DNA of 64,000 bases from Glandiceps talaboti (taxonomy: Eukaryota; Hemichordata; Enteropneusta; Spengelidae): the NCBI RefSeq assembly GCF_964340395.1, contig NC_135559.1, positions 23,356,964-23,420,963 on the forward strand, in the 5' to 3' direction. Made by a program: the position numbers and the translations under genes. Shown here in pieces: positions 49,839-61,954 of this stretch. Every line of letters starts with the position of its first letter. Position 1 is the stretch's first letter. The notes below the pieces were generated by a model. That model ran no database searches. It was given only the letters and a program-made list of their open reading frames with translations, and was not told the DNA's origin.

Positions 49839-50280
49839 TTTGATTTATAACACAACTTTACAATGATTTCCAACTTGAAGAAAATAAAAAGGAAACAGCA
49901 TCTACCAAGTCTGTGTTTGAACATCACTACATTACAAAATGCTAACAATGAGTAAAAAGGTTTGTTATTGTATGTGCAATCGCATTTTGTGACTCAGAAT
50001 TTACTGAGTTATAAACAAGGACTTGTTATATGTTATTTCTGATTGTTTTTTCAAGTAGAAAAACATATATAGCAGTGTTTATTTTATTAATTAAAACCTG
50101 AAATAGATACCAAATTCTCATTTATATGCCCACTTTCATATAGGTATCTGAACCAGGTTTTTTGGCTGGCGAGACAAGTGGTTATGGTATAGTTAACATT
50201 TTAATGGCTCAGTGGTTCGGGTCAATGTTCAAACATCGTCAGTTGTTGCTATGGTGATCCAGTACATCTAGGTGCTGTAT

Positions 50281-53200
50281 CTAGTCTTCAGTATATTCAA
50301 ATGGCTCTGGGGGTTCAGGCTCCTCTTCTTCCTTTGGTCCACCAGCTGTAAATCGTAATATCATACACAAGTTTTAATTACAATTAAGTACATAATCTAC
50401 ATAATCTCAAAGCATTGAGCCTAGGGAGTTTTGTAGTGATACCGCATATGCATGGCATTCTATGGGTTACTGGGCCTAAGGGGTCTTATAGCCACTCAGT
50501 ACATGCATGGCATTCTATGGGTTACTGGGCCTAAGGGGTCTTATAGCCACTCAGTACATGCATGGCATGCTAAGAGTTACTGGGCCTAGGGGGTCTTATA
50601 GTCACTCAGTACATGCATATGCATGGCATTCTATGGGTTACTGGGCCTAAGGGGTCTTATAGCCACTCAGTACATGCATGGCATTCTATGGGTTACTGGG
50701 CCTAAGGGGTCTTATAGCCACTCAGTACATGCATGGCATGCTAAGAGTTACTGGGCCTAGGGGGTCTTATAGTCACTCAGTACATGCATATGCATGGCAT
50801 TCTATGGGTTACTGGGCCTAAGGGGTCTTATAGCCACTCAGTACATGCATGGCATTCTATGGGTTACTGGGCCTAAGGGGTCTTATAGTCACTCAGTACA
50901 TGCATGGCATTCTATGGGTTACTGGGCCTAAGGGGTCTTATAGCCACTCAGTACATGCATGGCATGCTAAGAGTTACTGGGCCTAGGGGGTCTTATAGTC
51001 ACTCAGTACATGCATATGCATGGCATTCTATGGGTTACTGGGCCTAAGGGGTCTTATAGCCACTCAGTACATGCATGGCATTCTATGGGTTACTGGGCCT
51101 AGGGGGTCTTATAGTCACTCAGTACATGCATATGCATGGCATTCTATGGGTTACTGGGCCTAGGGGGTCTTATAGTCACTCAGTACATGCATGGCATTCT
51201 GAGAGTTACTGGGCCTAGGGGGTCTTATAGTCACTCAGTACATGCATGGCATTCTAATAGTTTCTGGGCCTAGGGGGTCTTATAGTCACTCAGTACAGGC
51301 ATGGCATTCTAAGAGTTACTGGGCCTAGGGGGTCTTATAGTCACTCAGTACATGCATGGCATTCTAATAGTTTCTGGGCCTAGGGGGTCTTATAGTCACT
51401 CAGTACAGGCATGGCATTCTAAGAGTTTCTGGGCCTAGGGGGTCTTATAGTCACTCAGTACATGCATGGCATTCTGAGAGTTACTGGGCCTAGGGGGTCT
51501 TATAGTCACTCAGTACATGCATGGCATGCTAAGAGTTACTGGGCCTAGGGGGTCTTATAGTCACTCAGTACATGCATGGCATTCTAAGAGTTTCTGGGCC
51601 TAGGGGGTCTTACAGCGATACAGTATATGCATGGCATTCTAAGAGTTTCTGGGCCTAGGGGGTCTTACAGCGATACAGTATATGCATGGCATTCTAAGAG
51701 TTTCTGGGCCTAGGGGGTCTTATAGTCACTCAGTACATGCATGGCATTCTAAGAGTTTCTGGGCCTAGGGGGTCTTACAGCGATACAGTATATGCATGGC
51801 ATTCTAAGAGTTTCTGGGCCTAGGGGGTCTTACAGCGATACAGTATATGCATGGCATTCTAAGAGTTTCTGGGCCTAGGGGGTCTTATAGTCACTCAGTA
51901 CATGCATGGCATTCTAAGAGTTTCTGGGCCTAGGGGGTCTTATAGCCACTCAGTACATGCATGGCATTCTAATAGTTTCTGGGCCTAGGGGGTCTTATAG
52001 TCACTCAGTACATGCATGGCATTCTAAGAGTTTCTGGGCCTAGGGGGTCTTATAGCCACTCAGTACATGCATGGCATTCTAATAGTTTCTGGGCCTAGGG
52101 GGTCTTACAGCGATACAGTATATGCATGGCATTCTAAGAGTTTCTGAGCCTAGGGGGTCTTATAGTCACTCAGTACATGCATGGCATTCTAAGAGTTTCT
52201 GGGCCTAGGGGGTCTTACAGCGATACAGTACATGCATGGCATTTAAATAGTTTCTGGGCCTAGGGGGTCTTACAGCGATACAGTACATGCATGGCATTCT
52301 AAGAGTTTCTGGGCCTAGGGGGTCTTATAGCCACTCAGTACATGCATGGCATTCTAAGAGTTTCTGGGCCTAGGGGGTCTTACAGCGATACAGTATATGC
52401 ATGGCCATGCATATCAACTCACTTCAAGAAGTTGTATCAAACTCCTAGGTATTCCTATTTGCAGATGATACTGAAGTTTTTAAAGGTATTTTTAAAGAAG
52501 AAGACTGCTGTAGTTTACAAGAAGATCTGGATGCAATGCATACTTGGACCCAACTTTCACTTTTAAAATTTCACCCAGATAAATGCATTTCCATGAGAGT
52601 TGGGAAATCAAATATTGATAGAAAAGACTATATTATGGGACAAGATAAATGCATAATAATAGGTGTACATCAGTTGACAAAGATATAGGAGTCTTGATAG
52701 ATGAAACCTTTCCTTTTCAATGCATCAATCACAGTAACAAAGTCAACAAGGCCAACGCCAACATGGGACCTAGGCCAAAAAAACAAACAAGTTTGTTTTT
52801 CATCCTAGGGAAATTTCAAATATGATGCGGTGACACTTTTTTTTTTGGGGGGGGAGTGTTGGTTGGGGAAGCACACTGACTCATCAACCATTACACTATC
52901 ACATACATGATGTTACCGCTGAAGCTGCCCTGAATGATTAATAGTAATACCATTTATTGAACTCTGAAAGTAAACTACATCATTACATGCATTGTTAGAT
53001 GTTTGTTTTACAGCCTCTCATCTCTACTTGGTTTCGCCATCGATATGGAAAGTAGATGTTGGCAAAAATGGGAAAATGAAATAAAAACGGGTGACGCACA
53101 TGATTTTAGATGATGTGCATGAGGACAAGAAACAAATCCTTATATTTTTTTGGCATTATAAGGAGAACATATGAACACCTAGATATAGTTATTTCTACTA

Positions 53201-56200
53201 CTGTACAAAGCTCATTAGACCTAATATTGAATATGAATATCAAGTATGGGCACCAATTCTTAAGAAACATGAAATAGAAGTGGAAAATGTACAACGCAGA
53301 GCTACAAAGTTAATACCAGGCTTTAAAGACCTCTCCTATGAAGACAGGTTAAAGGAACTAAACTTACCAACACTGAAATACAGATGGGTCAGAGGTGACA
53401 AGACAGAGATATACAAGATCTTATCTGAGAAATATGAGAATGAAGTCTCCAACTTTATCAAACTAGAAAGCACATGACACAAGGGGACATCAGTACAAAA
53501 TTGACAAGCAATTTGTAAGACATAATGTTAGAAAATACTCGTTCATTTATAGAAGTGTAGACTTATGGAATAGTCTCCCTGATCACGTTGTCATAGCAAG
53601 AACAATTCAGGCATTTGAAAATAGACTGGAAGGATCAAGCCTTTAGATCTGACTTTTATGAAGATAAACCTACTCCTAGACAGAATCAAGTAGAGCTGAC
53701 ATTAGAGGCCCAGCAAAGCCTACAGAGATAAACCTACTCCTAGACAGAATCAACAAGTCTTCATGGAAGACATACTCCCCAAAACAGTATTTCTTGTAGT
53801 GACTACAACAAGTTCTTTAGTTTGTACATTATGTCACATCTGACATTTGTACAAGGTTTGGTTGAAATCAGTCCATGCATATCAGAGATATACATACACA
53901 CTTTGACAATAATATGGCTATTTGACCTTGAAGATGGAGGTCAAGGTCAAAAGTCAATGTGCCATTAAAAAGCTCATGATTGACTGTATCGGTGAAGACA
54001 CTTGAATGACGTCTCTATCTGTTAAACTTTAAGAGTTATTGGACAAATATGGCCGACATTCGCTGTTGTCGTGAGGGTTGTAAAACCCTCATGTGCATAT
54101 GCCTTCCATATCATCTGACATTTGAACCTGGTTGAAATTGGCACATGCGTATTAGAGATAAAGGTGGACACAGAAGGACAAACGGAAGGACAGATGGACG
54201 GACAGATGGGACCCAACGTAGTAGCCCCTGTTGGGCTTCGCCCTTTGGGGGCTAAATAGAGCGGACATTAGAGGCCCAGCAAGGCCTACAGAGATACACC
54301 CACTCCTAGACAAAATCAAGTAGAGCTGACATTAGAGGCCCAGCAAGGCCTACAGAGATAAACCCACTCCTAGACAGAATCAAGTAGAGCTGACATTAGA
54401 GGCCCAGCAGGCCTACAGAGAAAAACCCACTCCTAGACAGAATCAAACAGCTAACATTAGAGGCCAAGCAAGGCCTACAGAGATACACCCACTCCTAGAC
54501 AGAATCAAGTAGAGCTGACATTAGAGGCCCAGCAAGGCCAACAGAGCTACACCCACTCCTAGACAAAATCAAGTAGAGCTGACATTAGAGGCCAAGCAAG
54601 GCCTACAGAGAAAAACCCACTCCTAGACAGAATCAAGTAGAGCTGACATTAGAGGCCAAGCAAGGCCTACAGAGAAAAACCCACTCCTAGACAGAATCAA
54701 ACAGCTAACATTAGAGGCCAAGCAAGGCCTACAGAGATACACCCACTCCTAGACAGAATCAAATAGAGCTGACATTAGAGGCCCAGCAAGGCCTACAGAG
54801 ATAAACCCACTCCTAGACAGAATCAAGTAGAGCTGACATTAGAGGCCCAGCAAGGCCTACAGAGATACACCCACTCCTAGACAGAATCAAACAGAGCTGA
54901 CATTAGAGGCCCAGCAAGGCCAACAGTCAGAAGAGGACCTGTATGTATGACATTCTAAGTTACTGAGCCAAGGGATTCATTCTGTAAGTACAACATGATA
55001 CACCAACAAGACATAGCACAATTTTCTGTCAGGGTGAGATACAGTAAGAATGAAGTTATAAGAAATTCTTACCTGGTACTGGTTGGATTATGTCCTGGGG
55101 TTCTTGAGATTTGTTGTCTTTGAGCATGACAATACCACCAATGTGTACCTACAAATATAGATGAAATGACAATGGTTGTCTTGTAGCATGACAGTACCAC
55201 CAATGTGTACCTACAAATATAGATGAAATGACAATGGTTGTCTTGTAGCATGACAGTACCACCAATGTGTACCTACAAATATAGATGAAATGACAATGGT
55301 TGTCTTTGAGCATGACAATACCACCAATGTGTACCTACAAATATAGATGAAATGACAATGGTTGTCTTTGAGCATGACAATACCACCAATGTGTACCTAC
55401 AAATATAGATGAAATGACAATGGTTGTCTTGTAGCATGACAGTACCACCTACTTAAAGATGGGGTGTGTATAGATTGCATGTGGGGGTCATATGCAATCT
55501 ATACTACTTAGTGATTTAAGTGGTGTATATAGGCTATCTATACTACTTAGTGATTTAACCCTTTCACAACTGATTCCCGCTATTGCGGGAACGCTCTAGG
55601 GCAGCCACCAATTCTTGCTATTGCGGGAATGCCAAAGTTCATTCACCTACCTCATCGTTAAGCCGTTAATGGCAGCTATTGTTGCAAAAACTAGTTCCGA
55701 ACATGCATATTGGCCTTGTTTATCTACACTACCATTTTGAAAGCATGACAGTGAACGATATCTGGAGTACGATTCAAATGATGAGCAATTGTAATTTTAT
55801 GTGTGTTTTTCACTCACAAAATCGAATTTCAACATGGCGGAAGTAATTAACGGCTCTCATAACATGGTCTACGATATAAATTATGTCACTATCTTTGGAT
55901 ATTTCGACAGAATTTGACTCGAAATACATCGTTGAATACAAGTATTTAGCTATGGGAACACATTGTACTTGTATGTAAGCATCAAATTCCCACTAAGGCC
56001 GTGTGAGCTGCCGGTGGCAGTTTATGGTTGAATTTTTGAATGTCGTTCAAATTTACACAATCTTGTGACCGTGCTGACACCCATGCTCCCACGTTCTGGG
56101 GGTAATTTTTGGCTATATCATGGATTATTTTGGTTTTATTTTTTGTTACTTAAGCAATAAACCACCCCCTGGGGATGGTACACCAAGAGGTTTTGACCAG

Positions 56201-59200
56201 TGAACGAAATATATGCACGAGCGATAGCGAGTGCATATATTGAGTTCACTGGTCAAAACCGAGTGGTATACCTTCCCCAGGGAGTGGTTTATAGCTATTA
56301 TATTATACCAGTATATTGAAAATATCGGAAACAAGATAAGAACTAACGTTTTCTCGTTTCATATGCGCCTCTGTGTCTAATTTGCATAACAATACGCTGC
56401 TTTTCAAGACAGCTGATCTTGGCCTCAATGTGAACGTCGTGCAGCGACTGGATTTATTTATCTGCTCGTCGTTTCTAGGGATAATCTGTTCATTGATCGG
56501 CTCATTAAAAGTGCACAGTGATGAATAAACAACCTGTTTGACTCAAGGTATAAACTTGAAGTGGTTTATTGAATACAGCGTGCTTCGATCGTTCCCGGCC
56601 GAATTGGCGACTCAGTGAAATGATAGACAGGTTGATATTTACAATGTATTTATATTACTGGAAGTTACATCAGTAGATTTTCGGGTTTGAGGATTTCCCT
56701 CTCGGATTGATGACTGATAATCTAGGACAGGATCCCAGACAAATTTCTATTTAGATTAATGGTAAGTCGGCCAGTGTAACCTCTTTCACTTGCTTCATTT
56801 TTATGACAGGACAGGACAGCTCACCAATGTTTCCACTCCAGCCGCGCCGAGGCTGGGACGTGCATGCCTAGCGCCTTGACCTTAGTACATGTAGTAGGCG
56901 ATGATTTGAACAAATACGCGATGACTGGGTTGCTTTCGAAATTTCCTTCATAATTTCTCATAAAATATTGTCTCATTGAGAGAAAATCCTCCTCTGACAA
57001 TTCGAAGAGTTCACTATCAGTATCACGGCGGACTACAACTCAACGCTCGTGCAGACGAACAAAATTTGGACGCGTGCCAGCAGTGCATTATCGTACCAGC
57101 AGTGCATTATCACTCGTTTTAGACGCGCTAGTTCGATGTCTAGACCAATCAGATCCCTCGATTTCCACCATCAATATACTGGTATAATATAATACTCAAT
57201 AATGACTTGTATTTGTATTAGCTCAGTGGAGGGAAACTTACGCTTGATATGGGTGACTTTCCCATCTGATTTTTTACGTGCGTTTTTCAACGCCAAATTC
57301 AAATTTCAACATCGCCGAAGCAAAATCTGTCTCCCCTAACATCGTTTGCAATGTAAATAAAGGTGTTGTTTGTACAAATTTCCACTCAATTTTGACTATG
57401 AATACGATGTTTTGTACAAGGAGATGGCTGAGTGAACTCGATGCAGTATATATAAGGATCAGATTATCGCAACGTAACTTCAAAGTCCCGACTACATATT
57501 TGCTTTTGTGGGTAAGCATGTTGGCAAAAAGCGCCACGTTGGCATCCCGATTCGGACTCGTATACTACCAACTTGTGGGCATTTTTTTACTGACTTTGAG
57601 CATAAATTTGGTGATAGTTTTTTGTTGTTATGTCAAATAATGATATATAATTACACAAACTGATTTTTCAGAAGGTATTGGGGAGACGACATCAGATATT
57701 TTTGTCCCTTTCATTGCTGGTGCGGGACCGACTATTGTGTCGTAAACGGATTTAGTGAGCTGTTAATTATTTTCGCTCAAATTTAATATGACTGAAAATA
57801 ACATTTTCTGACAAATTTTTGCCGATTTTGATCATTTAATTAGTATACAGAAGTTTTGTAGGAACATAAATGTTAGTATTTTGAATTTTGTTTGTAATAT
57901 AAATATTTTGTTTATTTGTGATGTCAATAAATAAACAACCTATGTTTGTTTTATTAATATTTTATTACTTTAATCCATATTTCAGTTGTGTGTGTGATAT
58001 TTGAATGTATGTATTTGCAACTATGATGTAGAAAATTTATTTTCCATTCAAATGATACCTTACTTTTGAAAAATAAGCAACTGTAAATATTTTTATATCA
58101 GTTTGATTACATAACACTCACTCTCACACTATGTTAGTGAGGGGGCTGGTGGAGAACAAACAATCCCATGAGGCCACTGGTGGTGAAAGGGTTAAGTGGT
58201 GTATATCTACAATCTATACTACTTACTGATTTAAGTGGTGTATATATGCAATCTATACTACTTACTGATTTAAGTGGTGTATATCTATAATCTATTGGTA
58301 GACTACTTATGATTTCAGTGGTGTATATATGCAATCTATACTACTTACTGATTTAAGTGGTGTATATATGCAATCTATTGGTAGACTATTTAGTGATTTA
58401 AGTGGTGTATATATGCAATCTATACTACTTACTGATTTAAGTGGTGTATATATGCAATCTATACTACTTACTGATTTAAGTGGTGTATATATGCAATCTA
58501 TTGGTAGACTATTTAGTGATTTAAGTGGTGTATATATGCAATCTATACTACTTACTGATTTAAGTGGTGTATATCTACAATCTATACTACTTACTGATTT
58601 AAGTGGTGTATATATGCAATCTATTGGTAGACTATTTAGTGATTTAAGTGGTGTATATATGCAATCTATACTACTTACTGATTTAAGTGGTGTATATCTA
58701 TAATCTATTGGTAGACTACTTATGATTTAAGTGGTGTATATCTACAATCTATACTACTTACTGATTTAAGTGGTGTATATCTACAATCTATTGGTAGACT
58801 ATTTAGTGATTTAAGTGGTGTATATATGCAATCTATACTACTTACTGATTTAAGTGGTGTATATATGCAATCTATACTACTTACTGATTTAAGTGGTGTA
58901 TATATGCAATCTATACTACTTACTGATTTAAGTGGTGTATATATGCAATCTATACTACTTACTGATTTAAGTGGTGTATATATGCAATCTATACTACTTA
59001 CTGATTTAAGTGGTGTATATCTATAATCTATTGGTAGACTACTTATGATTTAAGTGGTGTATATATGCAATCTATACTACTTATGATTTAAGTGGTGTAT
59101 ATATGCAATCTATACTACTTACTGATTTAAGTGGTGTATATATGCAATCTATACTACTTACTGATTTAAGTGGTGTATATATGCAATCTATACTACTTAC

Positions 59201-61473
59201 TGATTTAAGTGGTGTATATATGCAATCTATACTACTTACTGATTTAAGTGGTGTATATCTACAATCTATACTACTTACTGATTTAAGTGGTGTATATCTA
59301 TAATCTATTGGTAGACTACTTATGATTTCAGTGGTGTATATATGCAATCTATACTACTTACTGATTTAAGTGGTGTATATATGCAATCTATACTACTTAC
59401 TGATTTAAGTGGTGTATATCTACAATCTATACTACTTACTGATTTAAGTGGTGTATATCTATAATCTATTGGTAGACTACTTATGATTTCAGTGGTGTAT
59501 ATATGCAATCTATACTACTTACTGATTTAAGTGGTGTATATATGCAATCTATACTACTTACTGATTTAAGTGGTGTATATATGCAATCTATACTACTTAC
59601 TGATTTAAGTGGTGTATATATGCAATCTATACTACTTACTGATTTAAGTGGTGTATATATGCAATCTATACTACTTACTGATTTAAGTGGTGTATATATG
59701 CAATCTATACTACTTACTGATTTAAGTGGTGTATATATGCAATCTATACTACTTACTGATTTAAGTGGTGTATATATGCAATCTATACTACTTATGATTT
59801 AAGTGGTGTATATATGCAATCTATACTACTTACTGATTTAAGTGGTGTATATATGCAATCTATACTACTTACTGATTTAACTGGTGTATATATGCAATCT
59901 ATACTACTTACTGATTTAAGTGGTGTATATATGCAATCTATACTACTTACTGATTTAAGTGGTGTATATCTATAATCTATTGGTAGACTACTTATGATTT
60001 CAGTGGTGTATATATGCAATCTATACTACTTACTGATTTAAGTGGTGTATATCTACAATCTATTGGTAGACTATTTAGTGATTTAAGTGGTGTATATATG
60101 CAATCTATACTACTTACTGATTTAAGTGGTGTATATCTACAATCTATTGGTAGACTATTTAGTGATTTAAGTGGTGTATATCTACAATCTATACTACTTA
60201 CTGATTTAAGTGGTGTATATCTACAATCTATACTACTTACTGATTTAAGTGGTGTATATATGCAATCTATATTACTTACTGATTTAAGTGGTGTATATAT
60301 GCAATCTATACTACTTACTGATTTAAGTGGTGTATATCTACAATCTATTGGTAGACTACTTATGATTTAAGTGGTGTATATATGCAATCTATACTACTTA
60401 CTGATTTAAGTGGTGTATATCTACAATCTATTGGTAGACTACTTATGATTTAAATGGTGTATATATGCAATATCTATACTACTTATGATTTAAGTGGTGT
60501 ATATCTACAATCTATTGGTAGACTACTTATGATTTAAATGGTGTATATATGCAATCTATACTACTTACTGATTTAAGTGGTGTATATCTACAATCTATTG
60601 GTAGACTACTTATGATTTAAGTAGTGTATATCTACAATATCTATACTACTTATGATTTAAGTGGTGTATATCTACAATATCTATACTACTTACTGATTTA
60701 AGTGGTGTATATCTACAATCTATTGGTAGACTACTTATGATTTAAATGGTGTATATATGCAATCTATACTACTTACTGATTTAAGTGGTGTATATCTACA
60801 ATCTATTGGTAGACTACTTATGATTTAAGTAGTGTATATCTACAATATCTATACTACTTACTGATTTAAGTGGTGTATATCTACAATCTATTGGTAGACT
60901 ACTTATGATTTAAGTAGTGTATATCTACAATATCTATACTACTTACTGATTTAAGTGGTGTATATCTACAATCTATTGGTAGACTACTTACTGATTTAAC
61001 TGGTGTATATATGCAATATCTATACTACTTATGATTTAAGTGGTGTATATCTACAATATCTATACTACTTACTGATTTAAGTGGTGTATATCTACAATAT
61101 CTATACTACTTACTGATTTAAGTGGTGCATATCTACAATATCTATACTACTTACTGATTTAAGTGGTGTATATCTACAATATCTATACTACTTACTGATT
61201 TAAGTGGTGTATATCTACAATATCTATACTACTTACTGATTTAAGTGGTGTATATCTGCAATCTTCTGGTAAGCTCAGTACTTTTAATTGTCCCTGCATA
61301 ACACGTGGAGGATTTGATAACATTTCAAAACTGGGTTCTGGTTCCTTTTTTTCTTCCTTCTTTTCTTCTTTGGTCTCTTTCTCTTTCTCTTTACTTTTGT
61401 TTTCTTCACTCTCTTCTTTCACTTTTATTGTTGCATCTGTTTTCTCTTTCTCTTCATCTTTCTTTTCTTCATC
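50281..61473 (-). CDS. PSMD1: 26S proteasome regulatory subunit PSMD1 (Rpn2), last three exons
   Basis: Exons 61237-61473 (79 codons, phase 0 to 0), 55073-55148 and 50281-50345 join in frame with GT-AG borders; the stop is TAG at 50281. The 125 residues start with an acidic/basic KEK-rich linker, then [48 protein letters not shown], and end [20 protein letters not shown]. This matches the human C-terminus almost position by position (for example CRY.PFK..SIGGIIILKD and [12 protein letters not shown]). PSMD1 is the large scaffold of the 19S base. Its extreme tail binds the Pru domain of ADRM1/Rpn13, and the key Phe and Tyr are kept. Upstream exons are outside the window. Both introns seen consist largely of tandem arrays and transposons. 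Confidence 0.95.
50410..52406. repeat. 54-bp minisatellite in the last PSMD1 intron, about 37 copies
   Basis: The unit contains 'gggcctagggggtcttatag' and 'cactcagtacatgcatggca' plus 'ttctaagag'. Variants are regionally sorted: 'ctatgggttact' units fill the left part and 'aagagtttct' with 'tacagcgatacagtatatgc' the right part. Some left units are extended by 'catatg'. The real splice site is not in the unit. Confidence 0.95.
52410..53735 (+). mobile_element. CR1-like LINE fragment (RT and C-terminal region), decayed
   Basis: Readings in order: [11 protein letters not shown] (RT catalytic ADD), [41 protein letters not shown], then, after about 400 bp of unrelated insert, [60 protein letters not shown], all standard CR1-clade wording. 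Frame shifts and stops occur. The 5' part is absent: the fragment starts directly at the end of the 54-bp array. It lies antisense to PSMD1 in its last intron. Confidence 0.85.
53820..54260 (+). repeat. Dispersed repeat, family B, second copy
   Basis: Matches the 11690-12400 copy ('tatttgaccttgaagatgga', 'ggtcaaggtcaa'). It ends in 'ggacggacagatggga' and a short GGGCTTCGCCC/GGGGGC segment. Confidence 0.55.
54250..54930. repeat. About 63-bp minisatellite derived from the CR1-like LINE end, about 11 copies
   Basis: The unit contains 'ctcctagacagaatcaagta', 'gagctgacattagaggccc' and 'agcaaggcctacagagata'. The same sequence occurs as about one and a half copies within the LINE's own 3' region at 53665-53755, so the array grew from the LINE end. 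The 53760-54250 sequence now separates the two. Confidence 0.88.
55149..55447. repeat. Splice-acceptor-copying minisatellite, 62-bp unit
   Basis: On the coding strand each unit holds the branch/acceptor region ('tctatatttgtag') followed by about 33 bases of the penultimate PSMD1 exon (GTACACATTGGTGG and onward to AAAGACA). There are four full extra copies and a partial one directly upstream of the real acceptor at 55149-55150. Two copies keep the exon-identical bases, two carry shared changes. Confidence 0.93.
56158..56292. repeat. Long hairpin, about 62-bp arms
   Basis: Arms 56158-56218 and 56231-56292 pair at most positions (for example GGTTTTGACCAGTGAAC with GTTCACTGGTCAAAACC) around a 12-base loop. 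It sits directly left of the TA-flanked element. Confidence 0.8.
56298..57192. mobile_element. 895-bp element with TA flanks nested in the piggyBac-like element
   Basis: A perfect terminal inverted repeat begins TTATATTATACCAGTATATT and continues GA. TA lies on both sides (56296-56297 and 57193-57194), as for Tc1/mariner-type insertions. No transposase seen. Because the flank is itself TA-rich, the exact ends are uncertain. Confidence 0.6.
58192..61236. repeat. Splice-donor-copying minisatellite, mainly 39-bp unit, about 75 copies
   Basis: On the coding strand units read 'ACACCACTTAAATCA' followed by GTAAGTAG, the exact end of the PSMD1 exon at 61237 plus its donor. The commonest unit is 39 bp. 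A longer class also carries an upstream exon-like stretch (resembling LPEDCRY codons). The units next to the exon are about 41 bp. Some units have lost the donor, either by a one-base deletion (AAATCATAAGT) or by a change to AAATCACTAAA. Three further units lie at 55446-55558, left of the piggyBac-like insertion. Confidence 0.95.
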
Positions 61474-61746
61474 CTACCAAAGTAAGATAAATTGACATTA
61501 TCATTCATGTTCTACCACAGTAAAGATAAATTGACATTATCATTCATGTTCTACCAGAGTAAAGGTACATTGACATTATCGTTCATGTTCTACCAGAGTA
61601 AATATAAGTTGACATTATTATTCATGTTCTACCTAAGTAAAGATAAGTTGACATTATCGTTCGAGAGTAAAGATAAGTTGACATTATCATTCATGTTCTA
61701 CCAGAGTAAAGATAAGTTGACATTATCATTCATGTTCTACCAGACA
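61474..61746. repeat. Splice-acceptor-copying minisatellite, 39-bp unit, about 7 copies
   Basis: On the coding strand units end 'TTTATCTTTACTCTGGTAG', like the real acceptor region of the exon at 61237-61473 (TTATCTTACTTTGGTAG). They are separated by 'AACATGAATGATAATGTCAA'. One unit is truncated at about 61660. Exon bases themselves are not copied, unlike the 62-bp array. Confidence 0.88.
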
Positions 61747-61954
61747 TGTTAATATAAAACTGATATTTCTCCTGACAAAATGACAGTGCAATCTGTTGCT
61801 ACATATAGGTTGCTGACCTTTGACCTTAGCATGGTTGACCTGTGTATTTAATTTCATTTATTGGTTGAATACTTCAAGGCTGTGCTTCGATGAATGTATC
61901 AAATGTTAGTAATGTTGTAGTACTTTACTATATCTTAGCTAAGATTGCAGCACC

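Larger units (their letters stand above)
55559..58191. mobile_element. piggyBac-like non-autonomous element inserted in the 39-bp array
   Basis: Ends are CCCTTTCACAAC and, from the right, CCCTTTCACCAC. TTAA occurs directly on both sides (55555-55558 and 58192-58195), the piggyBac target duplication. The array's unit sequence is present on both flanks (55446-55558 and from 58192). No transposase ORF was found in the 2.6-kb body; the 120-codon ORF at 57278-57640 has no recognised domain. Kolobok also uses TTAA, so the superfamily is likely, not certain. Confidence 0.72.

Noticed and set aside
57278-57640. 120-codon ORF inside the piggyBac-like element as transposase
   Set aside because: No catalytic Asp motifs or piggyBac wording seen.
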